A DNA stretch of 64,000 bases from the NCBI RefSeq assembly GCF_028288185.1, contig NZ_JAQBOF010000004.1, forward strand, positions 1 to 64,000. The letters are read 5' to 3'. The stretch is from Mucilaginibacter sp. Its GTDB lineage: Bacteria; Bacteroidota; Bacteroidia; Sphingobacteriales; Sphingobacteriaceae. Shown in pieces: positions 33,260-42,093 of the stretch. Made by a program: the position numbers and the translations under genes. The notes beneath the pieces were generated by a model. The model saw only the letters and a list, made by a program, of their open reading frames with translations. It was not told the origin of the DNA and ran no database searches. How positions within the stretch are numbered: the first letter of the stretch is position 1; the number at the start of each line of letters is the position of its first letter.

Positions 33260-33496
33260 CCTGAATGCAGTTTAGGCAACCTCTTAGTGTATTACCAAAT
33301 TTTTTATTGGTTTTGACCCTATTAGTTAATGGTTTGTAATTTTTTTGACTCATTTACATCAAAATATATTTACAAAACGATGTTTTTGGGCTTTGAAAGC
33401 CCGTTAAGTCTACTATTTCTGTCGATTTTATGTTAAAATACCTTATATATTGAGCAAAAGATTGTTATATATTACTATATATTACAAAATACATAT

Positions 33497-33504
33497 TACT
33501 TTTG
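33497..33504 (+). promoter_or_regulatory. Predicted -7 box of the pentose phosphate cluster
   Basis: TACTTTTG fits TAnnTTTG and ends 15 bp before the ROK kinase ATG, giving a short leader. No TTG lies at 19-23 bp, so activation by a regulator is possible. Confidence 0.45.
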
Positions 33505-33519
33505 CCGTCCATAACAGTC

Positions 33520-34272
33520 ATGAGCAATACAACTCCACAACTTAAAGTTCTTTCTATTGATATAGGCGGATCGCACATTAAGGCTACAGTTTTAGATAAA
33601 GACGGTGCGCTATTAACGGATTATAGCAAAGTGGAGACCCCGCAACCTGCTAACCCCGAAAACGTGGTTAAGACTATAAAAAAACTAGCTAAGCAGTTTA
33701 GTGATTATAATAAAATATCGGTAGGCTTTCCTGGTTACGTGCGCGATAGCATTGTTAAAACCGCGCCTAATTTAGATAATGCCGCCTGGGAAAATTTTAA
33801 TCTGGGTGAAAAACTGGAAGAGGTATTAGGCCATCCCGCGCGTGTGGTAAATGATGCTGATATGCAAGGGCTTGGTGTAGTAAGCGGAAAGGGGCTGGAA
33901 CTGGTGCTTACCTTAGGTACAGGCTTTGGAACTGCCGTTTTATTAGATGGCAAATTATTGCCACATCTGGAAATTGGCCAAAGCCCGATCACCAGGCATA
34001 ATAGCTATGATAATTATATAGGCGACAAAGCTTTTGAAACGGAAGGCAAAAAGAAGTGGAATATCAGAATGGAAAAAGTTTTGAATATTTTAAAAACACT
34101 ATTCAATTACGACTATTTATATGTAGGCGGCGGCAACGCGCGCGAGCTCACTTTTAAACTAGACAAAAACGTAAAATTAGTAACTAACCAGGATGGTATA
34201 AAAGGCGGGGCCCGGCTATGGACAACCGATGAAACGCCTGCCTCTGTGGTACCATCATCAACAATTAAGTAA
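33520..34272 (+). CDS. ROK-family glucokinase, polyphosphate glucokinase-like
   Basis: A 250-residue ROK kinase resembling polyphosphate glucokinases (PpgK). It shows the phosphate-1 motif DIGGSHIKATVLD (Asp14), the NDAD catalytic block (VVNDADMQGLGVVSG), LTLGTGFGTAV and GGGNAREL near the C terminus. It would phosphorylate glucose to glucose 6-phosphate; whether ATP or polyphosphate is the donor cannot be decided. The ROK zinc-finger (CxCGxxGC) seen in many ROK proteins is absent, as in PpgK. ATG at 33520 is preferred over an in-frame TTG 18 bp upstream that overlaps the promoter box. It opens the pentose phosphate cluster, 29 bp before tkt, and feeds substrate to zwf. Confidence 0.88.
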   Translation: MSNTTPQLKVLSIDIGGSHIKATVLDKDGALLTDYSKVETPQPANPENVVKTIKKLAKQFSDYNKISVGFPGYVRDSIVKTAPNLDNAAWENFNLGEKLEEVLGHPARVVNDADMQGLGVVSGKGLELVLTLGTGFGTAVLLDGKLLPHLEIGQSPITRHNSYDNYIGDKAFETEGKKKWNIRMEKVLNILKTLFNYDYLYVGGGNARELTFKLDKNVKLVTNQDGIKGGARLWTTDETPASVVPSSTIK

Positions 34273-34301
34273 ATCATCTAATACTATTTATAAAAAAAGA
34301 A

Positions 34302-36311
34302 ATGGATTCAAAAAGCAAAAACATCGAGGAACTAGGAATTGATACGGTAAGAATTTTGTCGGCTGATGCTGTACAAAAAGCAAACTCGGGCCACCCGGGT
34401 ACTGCGATGGCGCTTGCGCCGGTAGGGCATGTACTTTGGAAGGAATTTATCAACTTTAATCCTAAAAACCCTGATTGGGCAAACCGCGACAGGTTTATTT
34501 TGTCTGCCGGCCACGCATGTATTTTGCAATACAGCTTTTTGCACTTATTAGGTTATGATCTTTCTTTAGATGATCTTAAAAACTTCCGCCAATTACACAG
34601 CAAAACTGCAGGTCACCCCGAGTATGGTTTGTGTCCCGGCATTGACGTTACTACCGGTCCGTTGGGTCAGGGTTTCGCCAACGGTGTAGGTTTCGCTATC
34701 GCGCAAAAACATTTGGCAGGCCGTTACAACAAGCCTGGTTTTAACCTGTTTGATTATCACATTTATGCTATTTGCAGTGATGGTGATATGATGGAAGGTG
34801 TAACATCAGAAGCAGCTTCATTAGCGGGCCACCTTGAATTGGGTAACCTTATATATGTATATGATGATAACAAAATATCTATAGAAGGCAGCACAGACAT
34901 TACCTTTAATGAGGATGTAGACGCTCGTTTCCGTGCATACGGCTGGCATGTACAATCTGTTGATGATGCTAACGATACACACGCTTTATCATTAGCGTTG
35001 CGCAATGCAAAAGCCGAAACTCAAAAACCATCATTAATACGCGTACGTTCATTAATTGCTTACGGCAGCCCTAATAAATCAGGCACCGCGGGTTCACACG
35101 GATCGCCGCTTGGTGCTGATGAGATTAAATTGGTTAAAAAGTTTTTTGGCTTTGACGAGGATAAATCATTTTACGTACCAAAAGAGGTTGAAGAATATTA
35201 TAAAGAAGTTGGTTCAAGAGGTATCGGCTACGAGAAAAAATGGAACGATCTATTTGCCGACTATAAAACTAAATTCCCTGATCTGGCTGCCGAATACGAA
35301 GCTGCCGCTAAAGACGAATTGCCAAAAGGCTGGTTAGATAAAATCCCGGTATTTAAAGGCTCTGACCCTAAAATGGCAACCCGCCAGGCATCAGGCAAAG
35401 TATTAAATGCTATTGCAGGCAGTTTTCCTAATTTAATTGGCGGCGCTGCGGATCTATCTCCATCAACAGAAACTAATTTAAAAGAATCTGACTCATTTAC
35501 ATCAGAGAACCGTAACGGACGTAACTTCCACTTCGGTATCCGCGAGCATGCAATGGGTTCGGCATTAAATGGCATGTCTTTAACCAAAGGTATTAAACCT
35601 TTTGGTGCAACCTTTCTGATGTTCTCAGAATATATGCGCCCGCCTATCCGTTTAGCGGCCATTATGAAGATAAGCCCGATATTTGTTTATACGCATGATA
35701 GTATTGGCTTAGGCGAGGATGGCACAACCCACCAGCCAGTTGAGCAATTGATATCATTACGGTCTATACCAAACATTACGGTTATTCGCCCGGCTGATGC
35801 TAACGAAACCGCGCATGCATGGCGTGTTGCTATCGAGAAAAAAGGCGGCCCGACTGTATTGGTATTTACCCGCCAGGGATTACCTATCCTTGACCAGGAT
35901 AAATACGGTAAAGCAAGCCAGTTAGAGCAAGGTGCTTATATCCTGTCTGACGCTGAAGGAACACCTGACGTTATTTTAATGGCGACAGGATCTGAAGTTG
36001 CTTTGATCATGGACGCGCAAGCCAAACTGAAAGAACAAGGTATTGCTGCACGCGTGGTAAGTATGCCATCATGGGAGCTGTTTGAAAAACAAGACGCGGC
36101 TTATAAAGAGAAGGTATTCCCTAAAGCAATTAAGAAACGTTTAGCTGTCGAAATGGCTTCGCCACTAGGTTGGCATAAATATGTTACAGACGAAGGTGAT
36201 ACTTTATGTATGACAACCTTTGGCGAATCGGCCCCGGCAGAAGATCTATATAAATTCTTTGGCTTTACGGTTGATAATGTAGTAGCAAAAGCAAAAGCTT
36301 TATTGAAGTAG
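34302..36311 (+). CDS. tkt: Transketolase
   Basis: Moves two-carbon units between sugar phosphates in the non-oxidative pentose phosphate pathway, using thiamine diphosphate. The 669-residue protein is full length. It has the substrate-loop KANSGHPGTAMALAP, the TPP motif GDG followed after about 30 residues by an Asn pair (CSDGDMMEGVTSEAASLAGH), the pyrimidine-domain Glu in FHFGIREHAMGSALNG, and the C-terminal transketolase domain. It follows the ROK gene by 29 bp and is probably cotranscribed with it. Confidence 0.97.
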   Translation: MDSKSKNIEELGIDTVRILSADAVQKANSGHPGTAMALAPVGHVLWKEFINFNPKNPDWANRDRFILSAGHACILQYSFLHLLGYDLSLDDLKNFRQLHSKTAGHPEYGLCPGIDVTTGPLGQGFANGVGFAIAQKHLAGRYNKPGFNLFDYHIYAICSDGDMMEGVTSEAASLAGHLELGNLIYVYDDNKISIEGSTDITFNEDVDARFRAYGWHVQSVDDANDTHALSLALRNAKAETQKPSLIRVRSLIAYGSPNKSGTAGSHGSPLGADEIKLVKKFFGFDEDKSFYVPKEVEEYYKEVGSRGIGYEKKWNDLFADYKTKFPDLAAEYEAAAKDELPKGWLDKIPVFKGSDPKMATRQASGKVLNAIAGSFPNLIGGAADLSPSTETNLKESDSFTSENRNGRNFHFGIREHAMGSALNGMSLTKGIKPFGATFLMFSEYMRPPIRLAAIMKISPIFVYTHDSIGLGEDGTTHQPVEQLISLRSIPNITVIRPADANETAHAWRVAIEKKGGPTVLVFTRQGLPILDQDKYGKASQLEQGAYILSDAEGTPDVILMATGSEVALIMDAQAKLKEQGIAARVVSMPSWELFEKQDAAYKEKVFPKAIKKRLAVEMASPLGWHKYVTDEGDTLCMTTFGESAPAEDLYKFFGFTVDNVVAKAKALLK

Positions 36312-36314
36312 TAA

Positions 36315-36372
36315 GTTTTGAGTAGTGAGTGATGAGTGAAAAACTCTAAAGTCACTACTCATCACTCAAAAC
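36315..36372. repeat. Imperfect palindrome between tkt and rpiA
   Basis: The left arm GTTTTGAGTAGTGAGTGATG pairs with a right arm ending CATCACTCAAAAC. The halves are built from GAGTAGTGA and GAGTGATGA words in swapped order. It resembles other intergenic palindromes here and may modulate read-through into rpiA. Confidence 0.65.
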
Positions 36373-36380
36373 TCACAACT

Positions 36381-37088
36381 ATGAATTGGAATAGCGATAT
36401 CATCAAAAACCTTAGCTGGGCAGGCACTATAAATAATAGAGCAGGCAAGCAAAAGGTGGCCGATCAAATCGTTAGTAAAATAAAGGATGGGGATGTAATT
36501 GGGATCGGATCGGGCAGTACTGTTTACCTTACCTTATTTGCCATAGCAGAGAAGATTAAAGCCGAGAAGCTTAATATTTTGGCTATACCAACCTCTATCG
36601 AAATTTCAACGGCTTGCAGTAAGCTGGGCATACCTCTTACTAGTTTGTATGAGCATAAGCCCGATTGGTGCTTTGATGGTGCAGACGAGGTTGACCCTGC
36701 ACATAACCTGATAAAGGGTCGTGGTGGGGCATTATTTAAAGAGAAACTACTAATTAGCAGCAGCCCTTTAAATTATATCATTGTTGATGATACCAAGCTG
36801 GTTGATAAACTGGGAACAAAATTCCCGGTACCGGTGGAGGTTTTTCCATCGGCATTATTGCATGTGGAGGAAGGGCTAAAAGCAGTAGGTGCAAATAGCA
36901 TTGTGCTTAGATTAGCCGGTGGTAAAGACGGGCCGGTTATCACCGAAAATGGCAACTTATTGCTTGATGTTCATTTTGATAATATCTACAATGAACTGGA
37001 GCTTAAAATAAAAGCCATAACGGGTGTAATAGAAAGCGGCTTATTTATAAATTATAATATAGAAGTTTTAGTAGCATCAAACAGCTAG
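36381..37088 (+). CDS. rpiA: Ribose-5-phosphate isomerase A
   Basis: Interconverts ribose 5-phosphate and ribulose 5-phosphate. The 235-residue product has GIGSGSTVYL, the active-site DGADEVDP and KGRGGALFKEKLL, all intact. The start is set at MNWNSDIIKN, right after the palindrome; an upstream in-frame ATG would place the palindrome inside the coding region. It follows tkt by 69 bp and precedes tal by 104 bp on the same strand. Confidence 0.95.
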   Translation: MNWNSDIIKNLSWAGTINNRAGKQKVADQIVSKIKDGDVIGIGSGSTVYLTLFAIAEKIKAEKLNILAIPTSIEISTACSKLGIPLTSLYEHKPDWCFDGADEVDPAHNLIKGRGGALFKEKLLISSSPLNYIIVDDTKLVDKLGTKFPVPVEVFPSALLHVEEGLKAVGANSIVLRLAGGKDGPVITENGNLLLDVHFDNIYNELELKIKAITGVIESGLFINYNIEVLVASNS

Positions 37089-37192
37089 TAATAGTAATAT
37101 TGCATGACAATAAGCCCTATAGGTGGTACGCTTGTTGACGCAAAAAAGGAATAATTATAACAACATAGAAACAGATATTTAAATATAATATA

Positions 37193-38290
37193 ATGGAAAC
37201 CAATAAAGTAAAACAAATACACAGCTTTGGCCAAAGCATCTGGCTTGATTTTATAGACCGTGCTTTCATCGGTAACGGTAAGTTAAAGGCCCTGATAGAT
37301 GATGACGGAATTAGAGGTGTAACTTCTAACCCTGCAATTTTCGAGAAAGCTATTAGCAGCAGCGATATGTATGATGCTGATATTGCCGCTTTATCAGACG
37401 GTAAAAACACTACCGAGGAGATCTTCTTTGGTTTGGCCATAAAAGACATCCAGAATGCCTGCGACTTGTTTAAAGGTCTTTATACAGAAAGTGCTAAAGG
37501 CGATGGCTATGTAAGCTTAGAGGTATCTCCGTTTTTAGCTTTAAAAGGTAACGAAACTTTTGAGCAGGCAAAATTACTTTGGAAACAAGTTGGCCGCGAA
37601 AACGTAATGATAAAAATCCCGGGTACACAACCTGGTTTAGATGCTATCCGTAAATCTATTGCGCAAGGCATTAACATTAATGTCACTTTGTTATTTGGCT
37701 TGCCACGTTATGAGCAAGTTGCACTGGCTTACATTGCAGGTTTAGAAGATCATTTGGCAGCAGGTCATGAAATTGCTCATATATCATCAGTCGCCAGTTT
37801 CTTTTTAAGCCGGATTGATGTATTAATCGACCCAATATTAGACGAAAAAGGCCTAGGCGAATACAAAGGCGAAGTTGCCATTGCATCTGCCAAAAAAGCG
37901 TACGAAATTTATAAAAGAATATTCAGCGGCCCGCGTTGGGAGAAACTAGCTGCCAAAGGCGCTAAACCACAACGTTTACTTTGGGCAAGTACCAGCAGCA
38001 AAAACCCTGCATTTAAAGATACCAAGTATGTTGAGGCCTTAATAGGCGCAGATACAGTTGATACCGTTCCGTTGGAAACTATCGTAGCTTTCCGCGATCA
38101 TGGTGTTGCTGCTAACACTTTAGAGCAAGGCTTAGATAAAGCGACTGAAATTTTAGATAAAGTTAAAGCTGCCGGTATTGATATCGACGCGTTAACGCAA
38201 CAGTTAGAAGACGAAGGCGTTGAGAAATTTAATGCACCGTTCGAAAAACTATTGCAATCAATCGAAGATCACAAAAACAAGGCGAAATAA
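37193..38290 (+). CDS. tal: Transaldolase
   Basis: Transfers a dihydroxyacetone unit between sugar phosphates via a lysine Schiff base. The 365-residue length fits the longer Tal type. It shows DDGIRGVTSNPAIFEKAI near the N terminus, the Schiff-base Lys in NVMIKIPGTQPGLDAI, and LLFGLPRYEQVALAY followed by SVASFFLSRID. It is flanked by rpiA and, 7 bp after its stop, the HAD phosphatase gene. Confidence 0.95.
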   Translation: METNKVKQIHSFGQSIWLDFIDRAFIGNGKLKALIDDDGIRGVTSNPAIFEKAISSSDMYDADIAALSDGKNTTEEIFFGLAIKDIQNACDLFKGLYTESAKGDGYVSLEVSPFLALKGNETFEQAKLLWKQVGRENVMIKIPGTQPGLDAIRKSIAQGININVTLLFGLPRYEQVALAYIAGLEDHLAAGHEIAHISSVASFFLSRIDVLIDPILDEKGLGEYKGEVAIASAKKAYEIYKRIFSGPRWEKLAAKGAKPQRLLWASTSSKNPAFKDTKYVEALIGADTVDTVPLETIVAFRDHGVAANTLEQGLDKATEILDKVKAAGIDIDALTQQLEDEGVEKFNAPFEKLLQSIEDHKNKAK

Positions 38291-38297
38291 TTCCGGA

Positions 38298-38921
38298 ATG
38301 GAAACTAACGACCTTAAAATACTTTTCTTCGATATTGGCGGGGTAATACTAACCAATGGTTGGGGGCACGAATCGCGTAAGCTGGCATCAGAGCAATTTG
38401 GGTTGGATTATGCCGAGGTTAATGCCCTGCATACTTTCATTTTTAATGTATATGAAATTGGAAGCGTAACCTTAGATGAATACCTGGATACGGTAATATT
38501 TAACCATCCGCGCGAATTTGCAAGAGAGGATTTTAAGGAGTTTATTTACCAGCAATCGGTTGAGTTGCCCACGCTTAAATGGTTAAAAGAATGGAAAAAA
38601 GATTGTGGTTTCCGCATCATTTCCATTAATAACGAGGGTAAGGAATTGAATGATTACCGGGTTAAAAAGTTTAAGCTACATGATTTTTTCGATGCCTTCG
38701 TATCATCGTGCGAGGTTAAGCTGCGCAAGCCCGATCCAAACATATGGAAGCTTGCAATGGGCATTGCTCAGGTGGCGCCAAACCAATGTGTTTATTTTGA
38801 CGATCGCATAATGTTTGTTAACGCGGCGCAAAAATTGGGCATCAGGTCTTTCCTGCATACCGATCTGGAATCGACCAAAAAAATATTACAACAATTAAAA
38901 GAGGAAAATCACAACAAATAA
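38298..38921 (+). CDS. YihX-like HAD-superfamily phosphatase
   Basis: A 207-residue HAD subfamily IA protein. The nucleophile motif is FFDIGGVIL, motif II lies around FRIISINNEG, the motif III Lys is in EVKLRKPDPNIW and the motif IV acidic pair is in CVYFDDRIMFV. The DxGGV form and cap resemble YihX, an alpha-glucose-1-phosphate phosphatase. Position supports a sugar phosphate substrate: it lies 7 bp after tal and one base before gnd, so it is surely cotranscribed with them. A housekeeping role in clearing a side product or overflow sugar phosphate is a reasonable inference. The start follows the tal stop; an in-frame ATG inside tal is less likely. Confidence 0.85.
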   Translation: METNDLKILFFDIGGVILTNGWGHESRKLASEQFGLDYAEVNALHTFIFNVYEIGSVTLDEYLDTVIFNHPREFAREDFKEFIYQQSVELPTLKWLKEWKKDCGFRIISINNEGKELNDYRVKKFKLHDFFDAFVSSCEVKLRKPDPNIWKLAMGIAQVAPNQCVYFDDRIMFVNAAQKLGIRSFLHTDLESTKKILQQLKEENHNK

Positions 38922-38922
38922 T

Positions 38923-40341
38923 ATGAGCACACCAAATAAATATGATTTCGGCATGATCGGCCTGGGTACTATGGGTCGTAACTTATTACTAAACATGGGC
39001 GACCATGGCGTAAAAGGTGCCGGTTTTGATAAAGACGCTACCAAAGGCGCGTTATTAGAGCAGGAAAGTAAACACGGCAACCTTAAAGGCTTTAGCGATG
39101 TTAAAGAATTTGTAGCTAGTTTAAACAGCCCTAAAGCTATTATGATGTTGGTGCCTGCCGGTAAAATTGTTGATGATGTTATTGAAGAGCTATTACCGCT
39201 AATTGATAAAGGCGACCTGATCATTGACGGTGGCAACTCCTACTTTGCTGATACCAACCGCAGGGTTGAGTATTTAGAAGGTAAAGGCATCCACTTTTTC
39301 GGCATGGGTGTATCAGGCGGCGAGGAAGGCGCACGTAAGGGCCCAAGCATGATGCCGGGTGGCGATAAAGATGCTTACAATGTAATGAAGCCTATTCTGG
39401 AGTCGATAGCAGCTAAGGTTGATGGCGCGCCATGCGTTACCTATATAGGTCCTGGTGCATCGGGTCACTTTGTTAAGATGGTGCATAACGGTATTGAGTA
39501 TGGTGTGATGCAATTATTGGCGGAGACCTACGAGATATTGAAAAAAGGTTTAGGCCTTGATAACGCGGCCATAGGTAAAATATTTACCGAGTGGAACGAT
39601 GGTCGTTTAAAATCATTTTTGATGGAAGTTACCCGTGATATTTTTCGATACAAAGCACCGGGTACCGATCATTTATTGTTAGATGATATTAAAGACGAAG
39701 CCCGTGCAAAAGGTACCGGTAAATGGACATCACAGGTAGCTATGGATCTGCAAGCACCTATCCCTACCATTGATACGTCAGTTTCAATGCGCGACTTATC
39801 AAAATATAAAGCCATGCGTGTTAAAGCTGAAGGTATATATGGAGGTGTCGAAGGTAAATTAAATGTTGATACCGATGCATTCATCAAATCATTAGAGGAA
39901 GCTTTTTATTTCAACATGATCATTACCTATTCGCAAGGTATCCACATGTTGTCAAGAGCATCGGTCGAATTTAAATACGATCTGAAACTTGCGGAGATTG
40001 CTAAAATATGGAGGGGCGGCTGTATTATCCGTTCAATATTCCTGAATGATATTTACAATGCGTTCCAGGCCGATCCTAATTTGGAGCACCTATTATTAGA
40101 CAATGGCGTGGCTAATGAAGTTAAAGGCGCTGTTGGCGGTGCACGCACCGTAGTATCGGCTGTTACTGCAGCAGGTATCGCAGCACCATGCTACGCGGAA
40201 TCTTTAAGTTATTTTGATGCTTTCCGCAGCGGCCGTATGCCATCAAACCTGATACAAGCACAACGCGATTATTTTGGGGCGCATACCTATGAGTTGATAG
40301 GTAAAGAAGGAACGTTCCATACCCAATGGGTAGCAAAATAA
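38923..40341 (+). CDS. gnd: 6-Phosphogluconate dehydrogenase, decarboxylating
   Basis: Oxidises 6-phosphogluconate to ribulose 5-phosphate and CO2 with NADP+. The 472-residue homodimeric-type enzyme has the nucleotide motif GLGTMGRNLLLNMGDHG, the catalytic block FGMGVSGGEEGARKGPSMMP, the Lys/Asn region HFVKMVHNGIEYG, and the C-terminal helical domain with IWRGGCIIRS. The gene begins one base after the HAD gene. Confidence 0.97.
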   Translation: MSTPNKYDFGMIGLGTMGRNLLLNMGDHGVKGAGFDKDATKGALLEQESKHGNLKGFSDVKEFVASLNSPKAIMMLVPAGKIVDDVIEELLPLIDKGDLIIDGGNSYFADTNRRVEYLEGKGIHFFGMGVSGGEEGARKGPSMMPGGDKDAYNVMKPILESIAAKVDGAPCVTYIGPGASGHFVKMVHNGIEYGVMQLLAETYEILKKGLGLDNAAIGKIFTEWNDGRLKSFLMEVTRDIFRYKAPGTDHLLLDDIKDEARAKGTGKWTSQVAMDLQAPIPTIDTSVSMRDLSKYKAMRVKAEGIYGGVEGKLNVDTDAFIKSLEEAFYFNMIITYSQGIHMLSRASVEFKYDLKLAEIAKIWRGGCIIRSIFLNDIYNAFQADPNLEHLLLDNGVANEVKGAVGGARTVVSAVTAAGIAAPCYAESLSYFDAFRSGRMPSNLIQAQRDYFGAHTYELIGKEGTFHTQWVAK

Positions 40342-40387
40342 GCCCACCCAAACCCTCCTCAGTAGGGAGGGCTTAAAAAGCTTTTAA

Positions 40388-40422
40388 AAGTCTCCCCTAC
40401 CGGGGGAGATTTAGAGGGGGCT
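40388..40422. repeat. 35-bp interspersed repeat, copy 2
   Basis: Identical over 35 bp to 5240-5274. It lies in the gnd-zwf gap beside a second hairpin, CCCTCCTCAGTAGGGAGGG, just upstream. Confidence 0.85.
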
Positions 40423-40465
40423 AAGGGCTAAATATTAAATAAACAGAAGTACATATAAATAGATT

Positions 40466-41980
40466 ATGTCAATAATAAAATCAGAGCCAACCGTATTTAT
40501 CATTTTCGGTGGTACAGGCGACTTGAACGCGCGTAAACTTGCACCCGCGTTATATAACTTATTCCTTGACGGATGGTTGCCAAAGCAATTTTCTATCATC
40601 GGTACGGGCCGTACCAAATTAACCGATGAGCAGTTTAGAACAAACTTGCTGGAGGATATTAATAATTTCTCGCGCAGCGGCAAAGCCGTTAAAGCAAAGT
40701 GGGATGAATTTATTCAGAACGTTTACTACCAGGTATCAGACGCAAAAGACGCCGAAACTTATAAAGAGTTTGGCAAACGTATTGACGCGCATAACGCCGA
40801 GTGGAAAACCCGCGCGAATGTTATTTATTATTTAGCGGTATCGCCTACGTTCTTCCCTATCATTACCTCAAATTTAGCTAAAGCTAAACTGACTACCGAT
40901 GTAGAGAAAACACGTATTGTAATTGAGAAACCATTTGGTCATGACCTGGAATCGGCAAAAGAATTGAATAAATTATTGGCCGGTCTTTTCGATGAGAAAC
41001 AAATCTATCATATAGATCATTATTTAGGTAAGGAAACCGTACAAAACATTATGGCTTTCCGTTTTGCCAACTCTATACTAGAGCCTATCTGGAACCGTAA
41101 TTATATTGAACACGTACAAATATCAGTAACCGAGCAATTGGGTGTTGAAGACCGTGGTGATTATTATGACGGATCGGGGGCCATGCGTGATATGATCCAA
41201 AATCACTTATTGCAATTACTATGTTTAGTGGCTATGGAAACCCCGGTTAATTTTAACGCCGATGAGATACGCAACCGCAAAGTTGATGTATTACATGCCA
41301 TGCGCCGTTTCTCGCCAGAGGACGTACGTATGTCGGCTGTAAGGGGCCAATATGCCAAAGGCTGGATGGAAGGTAAGGAAGTACCCGGCTATCGCGACGA
41401 ACCCAAGGTTGACCCTAACTCTAACACCGAAACTTTTGCCGCGCTTAAATTTTTTGTGGATAACTGGCGCTGGCAAGGCGTGCCATTTTACGTTCGTACA
41501 GGTAAAAGGCTGCACCAATCATCATCAGTAATTTCTATACAGTTTAAAGACGTACCACATAAAATATTTCCTACGGAAGCTGCCGAAAGCTGGCAACAAA
41601 ACAGGCTGATCATTAGCATACAGCCCGAGATGAGCATCCGTTTACAGGTACAGGCCAAACGCCCGGGACTGGACATGATATTAAATACCGTTGATATGGT
41701 GTTTGATTATAAAGGTACTTATACCAACCAGGCACCAGAGGCTTACGAAACTTTATTATTGGATACCATGCTGGGCGATCAAACCTTGTTTATGCGTGGC
41801 GACCAGATAGAGGCCGCTTGGGACCTAATTATGCCGGTACTAAGCACCTGGACTAACAAAAAGAGCTTAAACTTCCCTAATTATTCAGCAGATTCATGGG
41901 GCCCTGAAAGCGCCGAGGCATTAATTGCCCGCGATGGCTTTAACTGGTTCTCATTACCGTTGAAGAATACGAAGAAATAA
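40466..41980 (+). CDS. zwf: Glucose-6-phosphate 1-dehydrogenase
   Basis: Oxidises glucose 6-phosphate to 6-phosphogluconolactone, the committed step of the oxidative pentose phosphate pathway. The 504-residue product shows the coenzyme motif IIFGGTGDLNARKLAPALY, RIVIEKPFGHDLESA and the substrate signature IDHYLGKETVQNI, all intact. It follows gnd across a 124-bp gap containing repeats, and pgl follows. Confidence 0.97.
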   Translation: MSIIKSEPTVFIIFGGTGDLNARKLAPALYNLFLDGWLPKQFSIIGTGRTKLTDEQFRTNLLEDINNFSRSGKAVKAKWDEFIQNVYYQVSDAKDAETYKEFGKRIDAHNAEWKTRANVIYYLAVSPTFFPIITSNLAKAKLTTDVEKTRIVIEKPFGHDLESAKELNKLLAGLFDEKQIYHIDHYLGKETVQNIMAFRFANSILEPIWNRNYIEHVQISVTEQLGVEDRGDYYDGSGAMRDMIQNHLLQLLCLVAMETPVNFNADEIRNRKVDVLHAMRRFSPEDVRMSAVRGQYAKGWMEGKEVPGYRDEPKVDPNSNTETFAALKFFVDNWRWQGVPFYVRTGKRLHQSSSVISIQFKDVPHKIFPTEAAESWQQNRLIISIQPEMSIRLQVQAKRPGLDMILNTVDMVFDYKGTYTNQAPEAYETLLLDTMLGDQTLFMRGDQIEAAWDLIMPVLSTWTNKKSLNFPNYSADSWGPESAEALIARDGFNWFSLPLKNTKK

Positions 41981-42000
41981 AAACAAATAAATAACAACAG

Positions 42001-42076
42001 GGGTGTCACCCTGAGGTACTCGAAGGGTGAGCGTAAAGGCCCACCCGCATGCTTCGAGAGCCTCAGCATGACACCC
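42001..42076. repeat. Palindromic element between zwf and pgl
   Basis: The left arm from 42001 (GGGTGTCACCCTGAGGTACT) pairs imperfectly with 42047-42076, and TTTTTT follows directly. It combines the look of an intergenic repeat with that of an intrinsic terminator, and could reduce read-through into pgl. Confidence 0.75.
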
Positions 42077-42093
42077 TTTTTTAAATGTTAAAC

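Larger units (their letters stand above)
32909..33519. other. Long AT-rich divergent intergenic region
   Basis: About 610 bp without a credible gene between the divergent oxidoreductase and ROK kinase genes. It contains the TGTACC operator-like palindromes (33229-33259), a GGGCTTTGAAAGCCC hairpin (33388-33402) and a TACTTTTG box (33497-33504). The rest is AT-rich, as expected of a double promoter region. Confidence 0.7.

Noticed and set aside
33388..33402. Terminator at the GGGCTTTGAAAGCCC hairpin
   Set aside because: No T run follows and no gene ends nearby; it lies in the middle of a divergent promoter region.
32909..33519. Riboswitch or small RNA in the divergent region
   Set aside because: No known riboswitch core could be recognised, and the likely promoter box of the ROK kinase lies only 15 bp before its start, leaving no room for a leader structure.
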